Assembly: GCA_026260175.1 (NCBI GenBank)
Contig: JAKCWW010001902.1
Location: 1 to 64,000, forward strand
Source of the DNA: Reticulitermes lucifugus
Lineage: Eukaryota; Arthropoda; Insecta; Blattodea; Rhinotermitidae
Length of the DNA: 64,000 nt
Reading direction: 5' to 3'
In this document: piece by piece, positions 24,226 through 39,300 of the stretch
Layout: each line of letters starts with the position of its first letter
How positions within the stretch are numbered: the stretch's first letter is position 1
Notes under the pieces: model-generated
The model's input: the letters and a program-made list of their open reading frames with translations, nothing else
Databases searched by the model: none
Told to the model about the DNA's origin: nothing
Made by a program: the position numbers and the translations under genes

Positions 24226-24351
24226 ATGGCTTTTTGTAGTGACAGTAGGAAAACCAGACGTAGAGGTTATAGTTCTGGTGAAGAGGATGCTTTAATTCAA
24301 AACCAAAGTAAAATTATTACATATGGTGTACATCACCGATGTCCGTCAGGG
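24226..24351 (+). CDS. CLCN7: ClC-7 exon 1
   Basis: Residues 1-42, starting [20 protein letters not shown]. It is cytosolic, basic then acidic, and carries EEDALI, which fits the [DE]xxxL[LI] lysosomal sorting signal. The donor is ggg|gtaag. The ATG context is gaattATGg. Confidence 0.8.
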
Positions 24352-27300
24352 GTAAGAATTAGTTTGTTGCAACCTTTTGTTTTTTTGGTTGGAAGAAATT
24401 TTTTCTTTATTATATATAGAAGAGCAGAATGTTGAAGGAATAGTGCAATTACGCATTATAAGAAGTATTCTGCTATTTTGAAAGTTCATTAGCAAGTGAC
24501 AGTCGGAATGTACTTATACATTGTCTGCAAGAAATGGGACTTATCCAAGCTCATGATGTAATTGAGCAGCTTATTTGGCTGGCGGAAAATTCTGTAAAAT
24601 ATACTGTTTTTGCGGTAGTTTAATAATTTTGCATAACTTAGTGTGAAGTTAGTGATGATGGTGTCATACAACATTTGAGGCATTTGGACATCAACGGTGT
24701 GGGCGTGAAATGTAAGACACTTGAGACTTAGTTCATTATTCTGGTTATTGCCACAAAAACTGCTGTTTCAGAAATTGGTTGTGTATCTGTTTTCAGGTGG
24801 AAAACTGCTAGTTTTTTTGATATGCTTATTTATTTCTGTCAAATTGTTTGTTAATACTTGTGTGTTCAGGATCCAACATCTATAAATGCTGATCCAGAGA
24901 CATCAGACAGTGGGGAATGGCAACCTCAGAAAAGAAAATATGTCACAGAGACTGTTGAACATGGCTCTCTTAGTGTGATATCAGCAAAATTTGAGGTAAG
25001 TTTATAGGTTTCTGAACTAAAGATTAAAATTATGTAACGTGTGTTACTGGATTATGCTATTCATGACTACTTGGGGAAGGAAAGGACACACACACACACA
25101 CAGATCAGAGCATCACAGTTTTAAGACTCTTGATGCTGCTGCCACCAAATAAGTGAGTGAAACAAGGCTGTATTTAATCTAGGGCTACAGGTGACTTGCC
25201 CGAAATGGCCTGGGCATCTGTGTACTAACAGATATGCACAATTCACTAGCAAAAGGTAACTAATATGCTGAGCATGGAAATGCTGCAAATGCAAGGAATA
25301 CAGTTATAGAGGATGTTGACAAAGGGGACGGGTTGCTGAACAATTAGTATAGTAGAAATGGACAAAACATTTCTACAACTTTACAGTTTTGAACACATTC
25401 CTTCTCCTTACTTTGTCTGGTATGAAAACAAACTGTCACAAGATTTGTGACTTGCCCTTGGCAGAATTTGGTTGAAAAGGGTGGCTGCCTACTTCACTTG
25501 TATTGCTTCATTGATAGCCATTTGTTTTGGAGAAATAATTTACTCAGCTTGAGGTAAATTACAGCAATCGCTGGCCAGTTCGAGCCGTCAGATTTTGTTG
25601 CCACACAGATTTTAAACAAGGACTAAAATTGAGAGGACAAATGAACTGTAAGAAGTATGATGTAGGGTTCTTTGTTAGTGAAATGTATCAGAGTGTATCA
25701 CCCCAAATCCAATGTGTAGTGTGGTATCCATGTGTGATGTACATTCTTGGAATCAGAAAATATGTTACAGAACAGGTGTATAACTGACAAGATGTATTTT
25801 TCCCACTTTCCTCCAACACAGTGCTGAGTGAAGCGATGGACACCAGTATAAAGAGCTCAAGGATGGCGTTGAGTATGATTTGAAAACCAGACTCTGGTTA
25901 GGCAGGATGCAAAAAGGTTAAAACACTAAAGGAGTGTATGAACTTATAAATTTTGAGTAAGCAGGAGGATTGGATGAGTTAAGGATAAGATGGGCAGGGA
26001 GTGTAGCAGGTATGGGGAAGAAGAAGAATGAATATGGGGTTCTGGTGGGGAAACCTGAAGGAAAGAGACCACTTAGGCACAGATGGAAGGATATTATTAA
26101 AATAGATGTTACAACAAATGGGATGGAAGGGCATGGACAGGATATATCTGGCTTAGGATAAGGAAAAGTAGGAAGCTCTTGTGAAATGCTAATGAAATTC
26201 CATGTAACTTGGGGAATTTTATGCCTAACTGAGGATGTGTTAGCTTCTCAAGAAAGACTGTGGTCCAAGGAGTTAGTAGGCCTGGAGGAAGAACTCTCAG
26301 AACTGACATAACTGTTGATGTAAAATAAAAAGTTGTGATGTAAGTTTTATATAGGAATTGCACACTTGGGTGATTTTTGTGTATAATGTAGACAGTTGTG
26401 AAGTTGCGATGATATTCATGTCAGGAAGCTGCTGTTAGTGACCACAGTGGCCAGATGTGTATGGACTTGGACTGATCAAATACTCTGCTTTAGGCTTGGC
26501 TTTATTTTCTTTATTGTCTTCTTTGTAATTTAGAACCTTTGCTGTGGGTTGATGACCATCATTGGAGTCATGCTGAATGCCTCAGTATTCATAGTTTCAT
26601 AATTATTACAAATCAAACCTTCCAGAGGGTATGAGCCATGAAGTCTGGAAAAGAATTATGTTTCTGTCATACAGTTGAAATGATATAACCACACAATTCA
26701 CATAAATGTGTGTTTTTGCAGAGTTTGGATTATGACATTTGTGAGAATCATCTGCTGCTGGAAGAGGAACGCACAAAAGGATACAAATTTATTGTAAAGA
26801 AGAACCTTGCAAGATGGATGATCTTCTTACTGATTGGAATGCTGACAGCTTTAATTGCTTGTGTCATTGACATAACCATTGAGGAGCTGTCACTTATTAA
26901 ATTCAAGAGTCTCAAACAGTGTATCCTTTGCATTAACACCATGCTTGCATGTGGTTCATTTTCTGATTACATCATTAATTAGGGTGATGAAATGAAGGAG
27001 GTTGCAATGGGCAGGATATGTAGCATGCATGGGGAGATAATGAAATGCTAACAGATTTAGTTATGAAAGCTCCTTGGAAGAGGAGACTTGGGACATACAG
27101 ATGGAGGAAAATATTAAAATTGTTCTTAGCAAATATAGTGTGCTTAACTGAATTGACTGGAGATGGGGGCTGATGGTCATTTTCTTTAAACATTGTAATG
27201 AACCATCAGATAATGCAGTGTAGGAAGTTTGTGAGCAGGTTTGCAATTAACAAATTTTCAAGGAACGCATTGCACCATTAAGTTGTTAGCTGCTGTGCCA

Positions 27301-30300
27301 AATGTAAGATGACCCCCTTCACAGTCTTTAGTTTGCAGGAAAATACCTAAGCATAGTGTGTTTACCATTGCATGTGGTGATAAGACAACACTGCATTTTT
27401 CAGGTAATAAATTATAAAAAAATTGTTGTCTGATATTGGGATAAACACAGTAGAAGTTGTTATACAACTCTGTTGTGGCTCTCACTTCACGCAGAAACGT
27501 GAATAACTTTCTAGTATGTTTCCATAAATATTTCTAACAGCCTACGTCAGTGGTGCATACAGGAATGATAGATAATGTATGTGATATGACTCTGCATTGA
27601 TACCATGTCATAACAACAGACTTCTTGTTATAAACCATACTCTTAATTCTTAATGTTGAACTTTGTGTATTATTCATGTACTGTTTTAAGCTGTTTTTGA
27701 GATGCATGAAATAGAATGTCTTGTATGTGGCCAGCATGGAACTTGCCTGCAGCATTAAGTATTTAGTAGTCAATAAAATGCATTGCAGAAAACTTTCAAA
27801 ATTATGATAAAGCCGTGATACTCGTGTGGAACCTGTAGAGATGTAACTGACAAAGTCCATGGTTGGTTCAGTGTACTTTGTGATTATACATGCCAGCTCT
27901 TGTTAAATGGTGAAATTAAGGGTTTGCAGTGTTTATTTTCTTTGGGAGAGGGGAGGGGGAGGGAGTGGAAGTCACTGAAATACATTACTTCTCTGCTGCC
28001 AGATGTCTTGGGTTTAACTAGTGTGGTCTAGGTCTACAAGGTAAAATGGATATGAGAGAAAGTAGCCAATCTTTGTTCTGTTTGCAAGGCATCTTGATGT
28101 GGCGGTAGGAAACAGCACCATTGTTGAGGCAGGCAGGGATCAGGAGGCTAGGTACAGGAAAACATTTACATAATTCTGTGTAACATTTTTTCAGTATGGA
28201 GTGGAGGGGTTTTCTTTAATTCTGTATCAGATGTGGATCAGTGCATTAGTGAAAACTGTTTATATATACCATATTTAATCTGGGTGATTTCCAACATGGT
28301 CCCTGTTCTCATTGGATCCCTGTTGGTGGCGTATGTGGAGGTGAGTTGCAGGTATCAGGATGTTTATTTTTAACAGCTTTTGTTATTTTATAAGGGAAGC
28401 CAGATTTAGGATATTTTCATCTCCCCGTAATAAATTCTGTATCTGTTGATTCTGTAAATATCATGCCACTGGAGGCCACATGGTTCTACTTCCCAGCTTC
28501 CTATCATCAGTAATACCAATATGGCAGTGAATGTCTGGAATTGGAGTGTCATTAATGCCACTTACGTAATGGTCCTGATATTCGTGTTCTAATAATTTTC
28601 CAAAACATATGCAACTTATGGAAGTAATTTATTGTAGAATGTGAAACAAATTGTGGTCACATGAAATCATTATTTAACTTTCAATTTGATGTTTGTAACT
28701 AACAAAGCATTGCAGCTAGGAATGTGAAAATTGGTATTAAGGTAAATCATAAATGTACCTACAGATTGTGTTTGAAGCATATATTTTATATATTAATGAT
28801 TCACTTTTGTCCACAAGGGAAAAACACTGTTCTGCATCGGGCATTTAAATTCAATAATGCTTCGGCCGGCAGCAGAAATATGGCATTTAAAAGTTTATAT
28901 GCTGAAGGTTAACAGTAACACAAATATAATGGTCTTATATGTGGCATATTCAAGAGTAAAAAATGTCTGTGAGGTCTTCACTTGTTAAAAATAGTATGGG
29001 AGGGCATGGACTAGATTTTCCTGGCTCAGGATAAGCATAGATGGTGGGCACTTGTGAACACAGCAATGAACTACTTATATATACCAATAAATGCACATAA
29101 AATGCATTAAGGTACAATTTACCTATATACATAGGTGGATCAGGAAGTTCCTGGAATCCAGTCATAAAACTTAAGTACTTGATGTGCAGTACTTTCCAGT
29201 CTAATCATCCTTGAAGTGCATCCACTCTGTGCACACACACACTTGCCCCAGCAGTTTTGCCATGCTTGGGAGTACTTGTGGAAAGCCTCCTTTGACATGG
29301 TGTGCAGGCTGTTGCACTGAATTAGATATCTTCAAGTGTCACTAAACATTGACTCAGAAGCTCCATTTTTAGCCTAGGGAAGAGCCGAAAGTCACGGTGC
29401 AAGGTGTGAGGAATGCGGTGGCTGTGAAATGAGTGTGATTTGTTTTCCTGCCAAGAATTACTGCAGTGCCAAAGCCGTGTGACTTCTGGCATTGTTGTGA
29501 TGCAGGATCCATCTTGTCTCATCCTGTCTCCTCTGTAGTCCTGTCAGAATTGCCTGTGCCAATCCATATGGGATACCCACTTCATTCAAAACCTCTTTTA
29601 TTGTTATCCGCTGGTCAGCACCCGTCAGTACCTTCACCATTGAAATTGTTTCAGGATTCACAGAAGTTGAAGATCTTGCACTACGAGGCTTGTTTTCCAG
29701 CAATTATTGCCGACTTTTGAAGCAGTTGTACAAGTCATACACAGTTGCTTTTCTAAGCGCATGATCCCCATACATAGTTTGCAAGTCCTGCAGTGTTCCT
29801 GCAGCACTCTTCCGTAGATTGCACATGAACTTCATACTGCCTGTTTGCTCAAACTGAGACATTGTGCAGGACAGCTTGGACACACCTTCACTCAAGCGGC
29901 TCTAGCACACGACAGACAGGTTCCAATGAAATTGGATCCTGATGTTTTGAGGCAGTGCATTGTCCTCATTTTCTAAGGTTCATAGGTCCTAGAATGACTT
30001 GTTGATGATGAGGACGTTACTTTGTCTCAAAACGTCAGTAGCAGGTTACCAACTGATGCAGTGTCACATCCCAGAAGAATGGAGTCCTCATTTATGATTT
30101 TTATTTTTTTCAGCCAACTGCTGCAGGAAGTGGAATTCCACAGGTGAAATGTTACCTGAACGGTGTAAAGATCCCACGTGTAGTGCGGATCAAGACTCTC
30201 TTTGTGAAAGTGATCGGGGTCATCTCATCTGTTGTTGGTGGGCTTGCTGTTGGAAAGGTTTGATCTTAACACTTTGCATGCTGTGTGCTGGCATATAAGA

Positions 30301-33300
30301 CACGCTTTTTTTTATGGAGTGGGCTGTCTAAAGTTTGTATGAATCTTATGGCCTGACAGTAAAGCAGAAGGCACCAGAAATGAGGGGGATTCTTTTGGGT
30401 ACGTTACCCACGCCCTCATGGCAGTTCATTTTTGGAGAAGTTAAATTTTCAAGAACCAAAATGTGTTTGCACAGTGTGCAGTAGCTGCAAGTACATTGGA
30501 GTTATATTTCAGCACTGTACTGTAGCTGTTGTTGGTAGTGGCATTTTGTGTTTCTGTTGTGGTGGGTTTAAGGCAGGAGAGATTTCTCAGGGTTTAAAGT
30601 ATGTGTAGTGTATTACAGTAAAGTAAATTAAAGCAGACCGTGCTGAAGGACATTTTGCCCCTTTGCAAACTGAAAAAAGTTATGTGCATGGAGAAAGCAA
30701 GACAAAGAATTAAAGAAAGCGGACAAAAACAAACACCGATTGTATAGTCTTGCTGTGAAATGGCCAGAGTGTGTACTACAATCAGGAGTGTCGAGCAGAA
30801 CTTGTAAAGCTTGCTTTCATAGACATTATATTTCTAATGTCGCATATCTATTGGCATCCTCTAACTCCTCATACTCATTCTCATTCCTGTTGCATTTTAA
30901 TTGTGTTGCAGAACTTATTGTGTAATTAACATGTATGTAAAATTTGTCAGATGTAACCTTAAGTTTGCATTGTCACTGTGTTTGAAATATTGACTTAGCA
31001 AATGGTATTTATATAAAATGTATAGGGAATTTATGGTCTACAGTAACAAAATGGGCAGTCGCAAAATTAAGGACAGTTGTAATTTCAGACAGGCAAATTA
31101 GTCAGTTACAGCCATTGCTGTTCTTAATGAACAGACTGTGTAAAATGTGTATTTGTGATAAACGGACCAAATGGACCGATTGTACAGATTCAAACGAGCA
31201 GTGTATTTCAACTGCAAATATCTTGTTCAACTTACTACTAAAGGAAGGGAATGCTGGGATCATTGAAGAAGGATTGCAGTAACTACATGACATGTTACAG
31301 CGCATACACCCTTGATAACGCTACGTGAGCATGTGTACTGTGCAAGCAATGACAGAATACACATCTCTGTCATATAAGAAATGAGCTACAATAAGTCTGC
31401 AGATCTACAGATATACTGCAGTTACATTTAACGAAGTGATACAATGTACAGTGTTGCAGCAGACCATATAAAACAGAGTACAAGTAACATGGACTCAGTA
31501 TTGTGAAATGGTGCTCCACTGTATACTGTCCTTAGTCACACTCCAAACTGAGTAAAGCAATGTGCAAATAGCATGGATTAAACAAAAATAGTGTGACAGT
31601 GTATAAATTGCTAGTAATCCTTTGGTACTGGAACTAACTGCCCTGTGGGAGCTTGAGAAGACCAGAATTTACACGAGAGCTGCGTAAGGAAGGCCAGTAA
31701 ATACCTGATGTTAGGTGCCAAAGTTTAACAAAAGTGAAAGGGGTATGTACTCAGTTTTCAAAAAATCAAAAGCATTTGAACCAATTTATCCAGATTAATG
31801 AGGTTTTACTGTACTGGCATTAGTGACACTGAAGGTTGTTCTAAATGAGTGTCAGAATGTATATGTCCTGTAATTTCATGGTGCACATATGTGACATAAG
31901 GATGGTAAGAAATAGAAGTTCCTGATTGTGAAATGAGAAATTCGTACTAAATTTGATTAGAAAACCTCTTAGGAAAATTGGGCACAGAAGAAAGAGTGAT
32001 GTTGAAAAATGGTTTATTATGGACTGAATCCAAGCGGCTCAGAATAGGGTCCAGTGGCAGGATTTTGTGAATATGGTTATGAATCTTTAGATTCCTTAAA
32101 AGCAGGGAATTCCTTTACCAGTCAAATAACTGTTAACTTCTAAAGGAGTTGTACGTTGGAGTTAATTCTTTACGTATGGATTGTGTTGTCCACAGGAAGG
32201 TCCAATGATCCACTCGGGAGCTGTTGTTGCAGCAGGCATTTCACAAGGGAAAAGCAGCACATTCCGTCGTGACTTAAGGATCTTCAAGTATTTTCGTGAA
32301 GACCATGAGAAACGAGACTTTGTTTCAGGTGGAGCAGCAGCTGGAGTAGCAGCTGCATTTGGGGCACCAGTGGGTGAGCTTGTACAGATTATGAAAGCTC
32401 CAGCCCAATTAAACTCTTTCCTCTTCGGGTTATCATGCAATCAGAGACAGGAATTTTGAATTACTGTAGAGCGTGCTTTCATCATCATGCAGTAACATTT
32501 CCACCGAACTGAAAAAGGCCAAAAGCCTTCTCTAATTTTCTGTCCTCATGTAAGTGCTCTTCTTGCATTTGTGCCTGTTCATTCCTTACTCTTCTGTGTA
32601 TTTTCCCTCACCTAGTCTTCAGACTTTCAAATTGTTGTTTATTTAACATCTTCATTGCTTATGTAATGACAGGTGTCTGGTATCTCCCATGTGTAAAACT
32701 TATTCATAAAACTGTGTTTGTTTTGACATGCTTCTTTGTGATGTTTGGATCTTGCATAACATTATGATTCTGGATTTTGTTCCTTGTGTGGTTTGTTCTT
32801 GTCTCATTATTTAATTTTTTATTTTTTCCCCTCTACCTTTTTTTTTTTTCATTCTTGTGCTTCTTCCATTTTTCTTCTCTGTGACTGCCATGTGATCACA
32901 GTCTCTTGCAGGGCACTACAGTTCCCCACTGTTTTTTTTTCTTACTGTCCTTCGTTGTAGTTTTGTATTTTTATTTTCATTTTATCCTCTATCCTGCTGC
33001 ACGTAATTTGCTTATATGAGTGTGGATATTAAATAACAAGACTGTGCGTGCGTCTCCTTATCTTGTCTGTTGATCACCAAAGTAAATACGTACTAGATAC
33101 CACTAAACTTCTCCCAGTCATGTGCTAGACCACACTCCATTATGTTGATGTAGCATGAAGAAATAAAATTCATTTAGTAAACAGTTTTTAACTTGTTTAA
33201 ATCATGCTTGATAAAAAAATTGAAGGAACAAGTTAACATCAAATGTCTTGTGAAATTGAAGGTAACTGCCACCTTCAGTTTGTTACATGAGGCATATGGA

Positions 33301-36300
33301 GAAGATGCTGTGTTAGGAGCTCATATGTTTCTGTGGCACAAGAGATTTTCAGAAGGTATACGGCAGATATCCTGGTCATTTGGTGATGATGACAACTGAT
33401 AAAAATGAGTACCTTTGCGGGAACATATTGTTGTTTGGGCCACAGATGATGGCAGTGGAGTTGAATATGAACAAAAAGTGGGAGGGCACATACCCAGCAA
33501 ACTGGAAGCCACAGTGCAACTGGAACTTCCAAAAAACATGACCTGTTTCAAGCAGGAAATTAGTTGACCTGTTAGCATGTGCATACTGAGGAAACTGACT
33601 GGTTGTTCACATCTTCTCAAGTGGTTCTGTTCGACTTAATATGTAATAGCAATTTTTCGATTTTGTGCACTTCATTTATGTAATGTCACATAGTTGAGAG
33701 GAAATTGGAACAGAAAATATTGGGTGCATCCCTTCTTCCTTGACAGTTTAAACTCAAGTGCCTTTGGGGTAGTTGGCTATGGGTAGGAAGTTTACAGCAC
33801 TGAGTTTTCAGTTTATGATGGGAAAAAGAACAGTGGCCTGAATAATCGCAGAAATTAAAATTGCAATGTGTTCAACATTACAATCCTTGTTAATGCTGTC
33901 ACCTAATGAAGCAAAATGGAAAAGCAGTGCAGAACATTATCTTGAACTTTGGAATTTGCCAAACTTGACAGATGGAAAACATATGCACTTGAAATTGTTT
34001 ACCAGATCTTGATTGTTGTATTTCAACTACAGGAGCTATATTTTCGTAGTACTACTGGCATGTGCATGTGCTGATGCCTTGTCTACTACACTCCATGTCA
34101 GAGAGTTCAGTACGGACAGTGATAGCTCTGTGTTCAGGGTCCTTCCCGCAGACACATGCTGGAGAAGGAAGAACTGCATGTCCCATTTCCAGCTTCCTTA
34201 CAAATGGACAAAAGCATCTAAACATTTACGTACTACTTCATGGCAGTTAAAGCATTTTCACTGAAGGTCAGTGTAATGAGACCTTAACCAAGAAGTGTGC
34301 TAACAAACAGTGGACTCCCTTGAGCCTGAAAATGTGTAGCATGTGCATTCAGGATATTAAATGCCAAGTTAAAATGTTTGAGGGGCCAACATGCTGCAAA
34401 GAAGGAACTGTGAATTTAGTTGTGAAAATATTTGTGTTGGCCTCCACAATTTTATTGGAATCTGGGAGTACTGTGTTGTGAAGTAGGTGAAAGCTTCGCA
34501 GTAAATCAGTCTTTCATACATTAAATGAAGGTGCTGGATGGCAGAGATTATTGAGGGAACAGTTTTGAGAAATCACCTGGCTGATTATTTCTTAATGCTT
34601 GTGATAACAGTTCCACCTCACTGGTGTTATGTCAGTCGAATGTATTGGATTATTGTGAAGTATGAGGACTGACTTCAGGGCGAACTTGTGTTAAGCAACA
34701 GAAGTCATAATGTATTATTTTATGTTGTGTTAATTGGCCTATTTGCTATTTGGTTTCTGTTACGAGTTTTAATTAGAAAATGTATGTGTGTAAGACTCCT
34801 GCATTTGGTGTGAAATTCTTTCTCATGTCAGATCCATTTTGTATCTGGTAGGCTTTTAGCATATGGATAGTTCCTCAGTTAATTGCACAAAAACGTAGTA
34901 TCTGGCTTCATTGACCTTTCGTGATGTGTCAGTTACACAAACAAATCATACAGATGTGGAAATACAGGAAACTAGACAACCAGTGTGCAGCATGACTCTG
35001 AGAAGAATGGCTTGTTCAGTTGCCTGGGAATTGAGTTTCCTAGTCTTCTGTGAATTGCTTTGTGGTTTACATTGCAGTTTCCTCAGTTGATGCTGATCAG
35101 TCCAGTTCCAAGTGTTCAACTCAGTCTGGCAACATTTCTTGGAAGTTCTGCTTGTGTTGCTGTTTCCAGTTTGCTTGGTGTGCCCTCGCCCTTATAAATA
35201 TTCTTGCTCTTTACATTTCAAAGGATTAGTATATAGAAATTGTGTGTGATCTAGAAACCTCAAGAATGAGCTGGCCTAGGCCAGAGTTGGGCTGTTGTGC
35301 CACAGGAAAAAAAAAGTACAGTGGCTAGACCATAAAGCTGACCACTCCTATTTGTCTGGTTCTGAGTTTCCTAGGTGTGTTCGTAGCATGATGTTTAATT
35401 AGTACAGATGACTTCATTAGATTTCTCTGGAACCAGACTTCCTAACAGTCATGTGGGATTCCTTTAATATTGTAATGGCCACGTGCAATTGGGGTTTTTT
35501 AAGATGTATTTTAGCTCTAATGGCAAAGAGTGTGTGGAACCTGCCAGTATCTTCACTGAAGTGACTGAGTGGTTCTCCTTTGCGTTTTCCAAATACTTAC
35601 AGACTCAGTTAAGATGTTGCAGTTTTGCTGTGCAGTTTTAGTTTTCTCTGTACTTTTCTAAACTTTCCTAAGTTTTTGTCACCTTCCATGAGGGTTAATA
35701 TGGTCATTCATATGCAGTTTAGGCCTTGTGGTGGCACAGGTGGTTAGTTGCTGACCTCTCGACATGGAAGTCCAGGTTTTTATCCAAGTAATTAAGTTTT
35801 TCACCATCATCATCATTCCATCAATGCTGCATGCTCATTTATTAGTCATTGTATATAATATTAAATAATGTGCTGGTAAGGTATGTTCATAGGTTATGGT
35901 GTATTATGGAAACAAGCATTTATATTTGCCATTTGTTTTAAGCAAATGTTTTCATCATAGCGTAAGTGTAACATAAGCAATATTTTGTAAGTGAATATTT
36001 TAGAATCCTTGAATGGAAGAGATTTTTATGTCAGTTTTAGGCAGAGATATTAAATGTAAATTTATGACTTCTCATGTAGCAGATGTGAAATAATTTCTGA
36101 AAATAATTCAGAGCTGGTGTTACCATCAAAGCAGTTAGTAATGAATACTCAAGTCATCTGGGGGATGACATCATGCCAATTGGTAGTTACCGACATTTCA
36201 GAGGAGCTTGCTGCATTCATTGCCAGCATCTGAGAAGCCCAAGAATACTGCATGGATCCTAAGAAGGGGGGCAAGAACTCCTCCAAAACATAGGTAACTA

Positions 36301-39300
36301 TTTACTAATTGGCACAGTGTCATATCCCAGAACACTTTGTCATCATCAGTGCTATGAGAACCTCCTCTCTAGCATTTACTGATGTTTCTGCAGAAAGGTT
36401 ATGAGGTCCTGTGCCTCAACAAGTGATGGTTGCTGAAGCAAGTTGTATTCTGCTTAACCTTCATGAACCTAAATTGTTAACTTTTGGCATGTTGTGCTAC
36501 AGGTGGTGTGTTGTTCAGTCTGGAGGAAGGGGCAAGTTTCTGGAATCAGGGTTTGACTTGGAGAATCTTCTTCGCATCAATCATATCTACATTCACCCTG
36601 AATGTGGTATTAAGTACGTACCATGGTCATCCAGGGGACCTGTCATATGCTGGACTTCTCAACTTTGGCAAATTTGAGAGTATCTCATATGATATATATG
36701 AGCTACCCATATTTGTGATAATGGGTGTTATTGGGGGACTCCTGGGATCTCTTTTCAACCACATCAATTACAAACTTACAGTGTTCAGAATGAGGTACGA
36801 TTTTATATAATTTCTTGAACAGCTAGGTGAATAGCCCCCAAAATTAGTAGTACATGCACATATTCATACAGGTCTCATACCATATACAGTAAAACCCCTA
36901 TTTAATGAATTGCTGGGGGGATTAGAATATATTTCACTAAATCAAGGTTTTCATTAAATGGAGGTACATTGTTGATATGGAGCTATTGTCGGGACATGAA
37001 AAAATCATCACTAAATCTGGGATTTCACCAAATGCGGAAACATTAAATCGGGGTTTTACTGTACATCTAATGAACAGCAAAAGTGAACCCCATTCTCTAC
37101 AATTATTAATACCACTCTGAATGAAGTTGTGCAGACAGAGGAATAAAGTTCTGAGGGTTGCTGGTACTCTGCTTATTGTAACATTACATAGTTTCTTTTC
37201 CAGAAAATCTTTATGTGCTCTGGCTGACTAATTAAGGCTGTGTCTGATGGAAGTCTGCATGATTCCACACACTTATTAATAAAGCAATTATGTGAAATAA
37301 TGATGTCACTCATTTCATTGAGCAGGTTTAAACCGTTGTGATTGAAAGAGTAAAACTTTCCTAAGTGTAGACTTTGAAAAAAAACTAACATAACATTTTT
37401 ACACTGGAATTTCAAGCGCTGCAAGCATATTTTTATTTATTGCTGAACGAATGTACAGTTCTAGGAAATGATGTGAATTCATGCAGTAAATATTGATTGA
37501 TTGCCATTGCAATACGTACATACGCAATGACAATTATGTTGCCTAGAGTGTACAAAATCTGCGTGTAATGATCAGTAGTTTCAGGGATGTGTAGTAATGT
37601 CAGTGTTTTGGTTTCGGATTAGAACAGGTGGATATGACTTTATTGAAGTGGTTTGTGTGAGTACCTTCTGGATGTCTGTATTGAAGGCAGTCTTTCAAAT
37701 ATTTTTAAACTGATCCCCAATCAGTGATATACTGTTTACTAATAACATTGCATATGACAGACATTATCACTATTTGCAGAAAAACAAATATGTGACATCA
37801 AAACACTCTTCTCTCATCTTCTCTCATTGTGAGGATAGTGGCTAGAATTATTACACTGAGTCTAAACTGGCTGCTAAATTTGAAGCTTGAAAATACATTG
37901 TTATGGCAACTCAAGTGGAGCTGGGATAGAGTAGTCAGTGTAATGACTGGGCTATGGGCTCGATGATCTGGGGTTCAAATGCTGACAGGGGCAGGAGATT
38001 TACCTCTCCTGCAAAATGTACAGACTGTCTGTGTGGTCCAGGCAGCCTCTTATTCACTGGGCACTGACAACTCCTTCCCTGGGGGTAAGTGGCTGGAGCA
38101 TGAGGCTAACCACTCGTCTTCATCTAGTGCCAAGGTTAAGAATGAGTGGATATACCTCCATTCCACCTATATGCCTTTGTGGCATGTACAGGGATAGCTT
38201 TACCTTCGTTTATGGCAACCCAAGCAGACATTCTCAGACTTTTTATATTGCCTTCAGTGATGGCAGTGTTAAATTTGTAGCATAATTTTGCAGCTCTAAT
38301 TCTTTTTAATGACATTCAGTTGCTAAGATATGTATCATCAGTGAAATATGAGTATGGAGCATTAGTCGGATGATATCGGCAGGGAAAGCTGAAGTACTTT
38401 GAGAGAAACCTGTCCTGTTGCCACTTTGTCAACTGTATTGACATGGGATTGAAGCCAGACTTCTGCAGTGAGGGGCTGGCAACTAACCAACTGAGCCATG
38501 ATACTTCCCATACAGCTTTCATAAATACAACTACAAATCATTTGTTTTTCGGATGTCGGGGCAATGTTGGCTTTTGAGTGAGTAGTCATATGGCTTTGTA
38601 GGTGCTTCCATTTGCTCACAGTGACAGTTATCAAAGAGAATTTTGTATACTGCATAGATAAAGTCTTCGTTGCACAGTTCTGATATTTGGGAATGGTAGT
38701 GACAAATGAGAATTATTTCATTTCGAAGGGTTCTGCTAATGGTGTGTTACATGTAGCATTGTTTGGATTGTGAACTTTGTCCACTGTACACTGTTGCAAA
38801 AACAGCCCAGATTTTTGGAAACTGGATCTGTTTTCAGGTAAAGAGATAGGGTGTACGTACTCTCTTGGGTCTGATAGAACTATTTTGAGTCACTGGACAA
38901 GCTGTGGTTTCACTCAGATGTGAAACTTGGTATCTTGCCCTAAGGGAAGAACAGATTGAGGGTGTCTGAATACAAGTTGCTGAGAAGAGTGTTCATACTT
39001 AAGAGAGGGGAAGTAATAGACAAATGAAGGAACTAATACAATTAAGGGCTTTGTGATATGTATTTTTTTTGTCTAATATTGTTACGGTGATCAGTCCAGG
39101 AGGTTGACATGGGTATGGTATGTAGCATACAAAATTGTGATGTTAAAGTCACAATGAAAGAAAGAACTTGAAATGTTCATATGTTGACGGGATGATAATT
39201 TTGAGAAATAGGTTGTGAAGATGTGAAGTAGATTCATCTGTAGCAGGTTAGGATCCAGTGACAAGCTCTTTTATTCCATGAAAGCAACGTGTTTCTTGAA

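Noticed and set aside
28195-28230. Earlier acceptor for ClC-7 exon 4
   Set aside because: It adds 12 residues with no family counterpart and breaks the fit with exon 3 phase; the acceptor at 28,229-28,230 restores both.
36411-36502. Upstream extension of the ClC-7 exon 7 frame with an ATG
   Set aside because: A standard acceptor at 36,501-36,502 gives continuity with exon 6; the upstream residues do not match the family.
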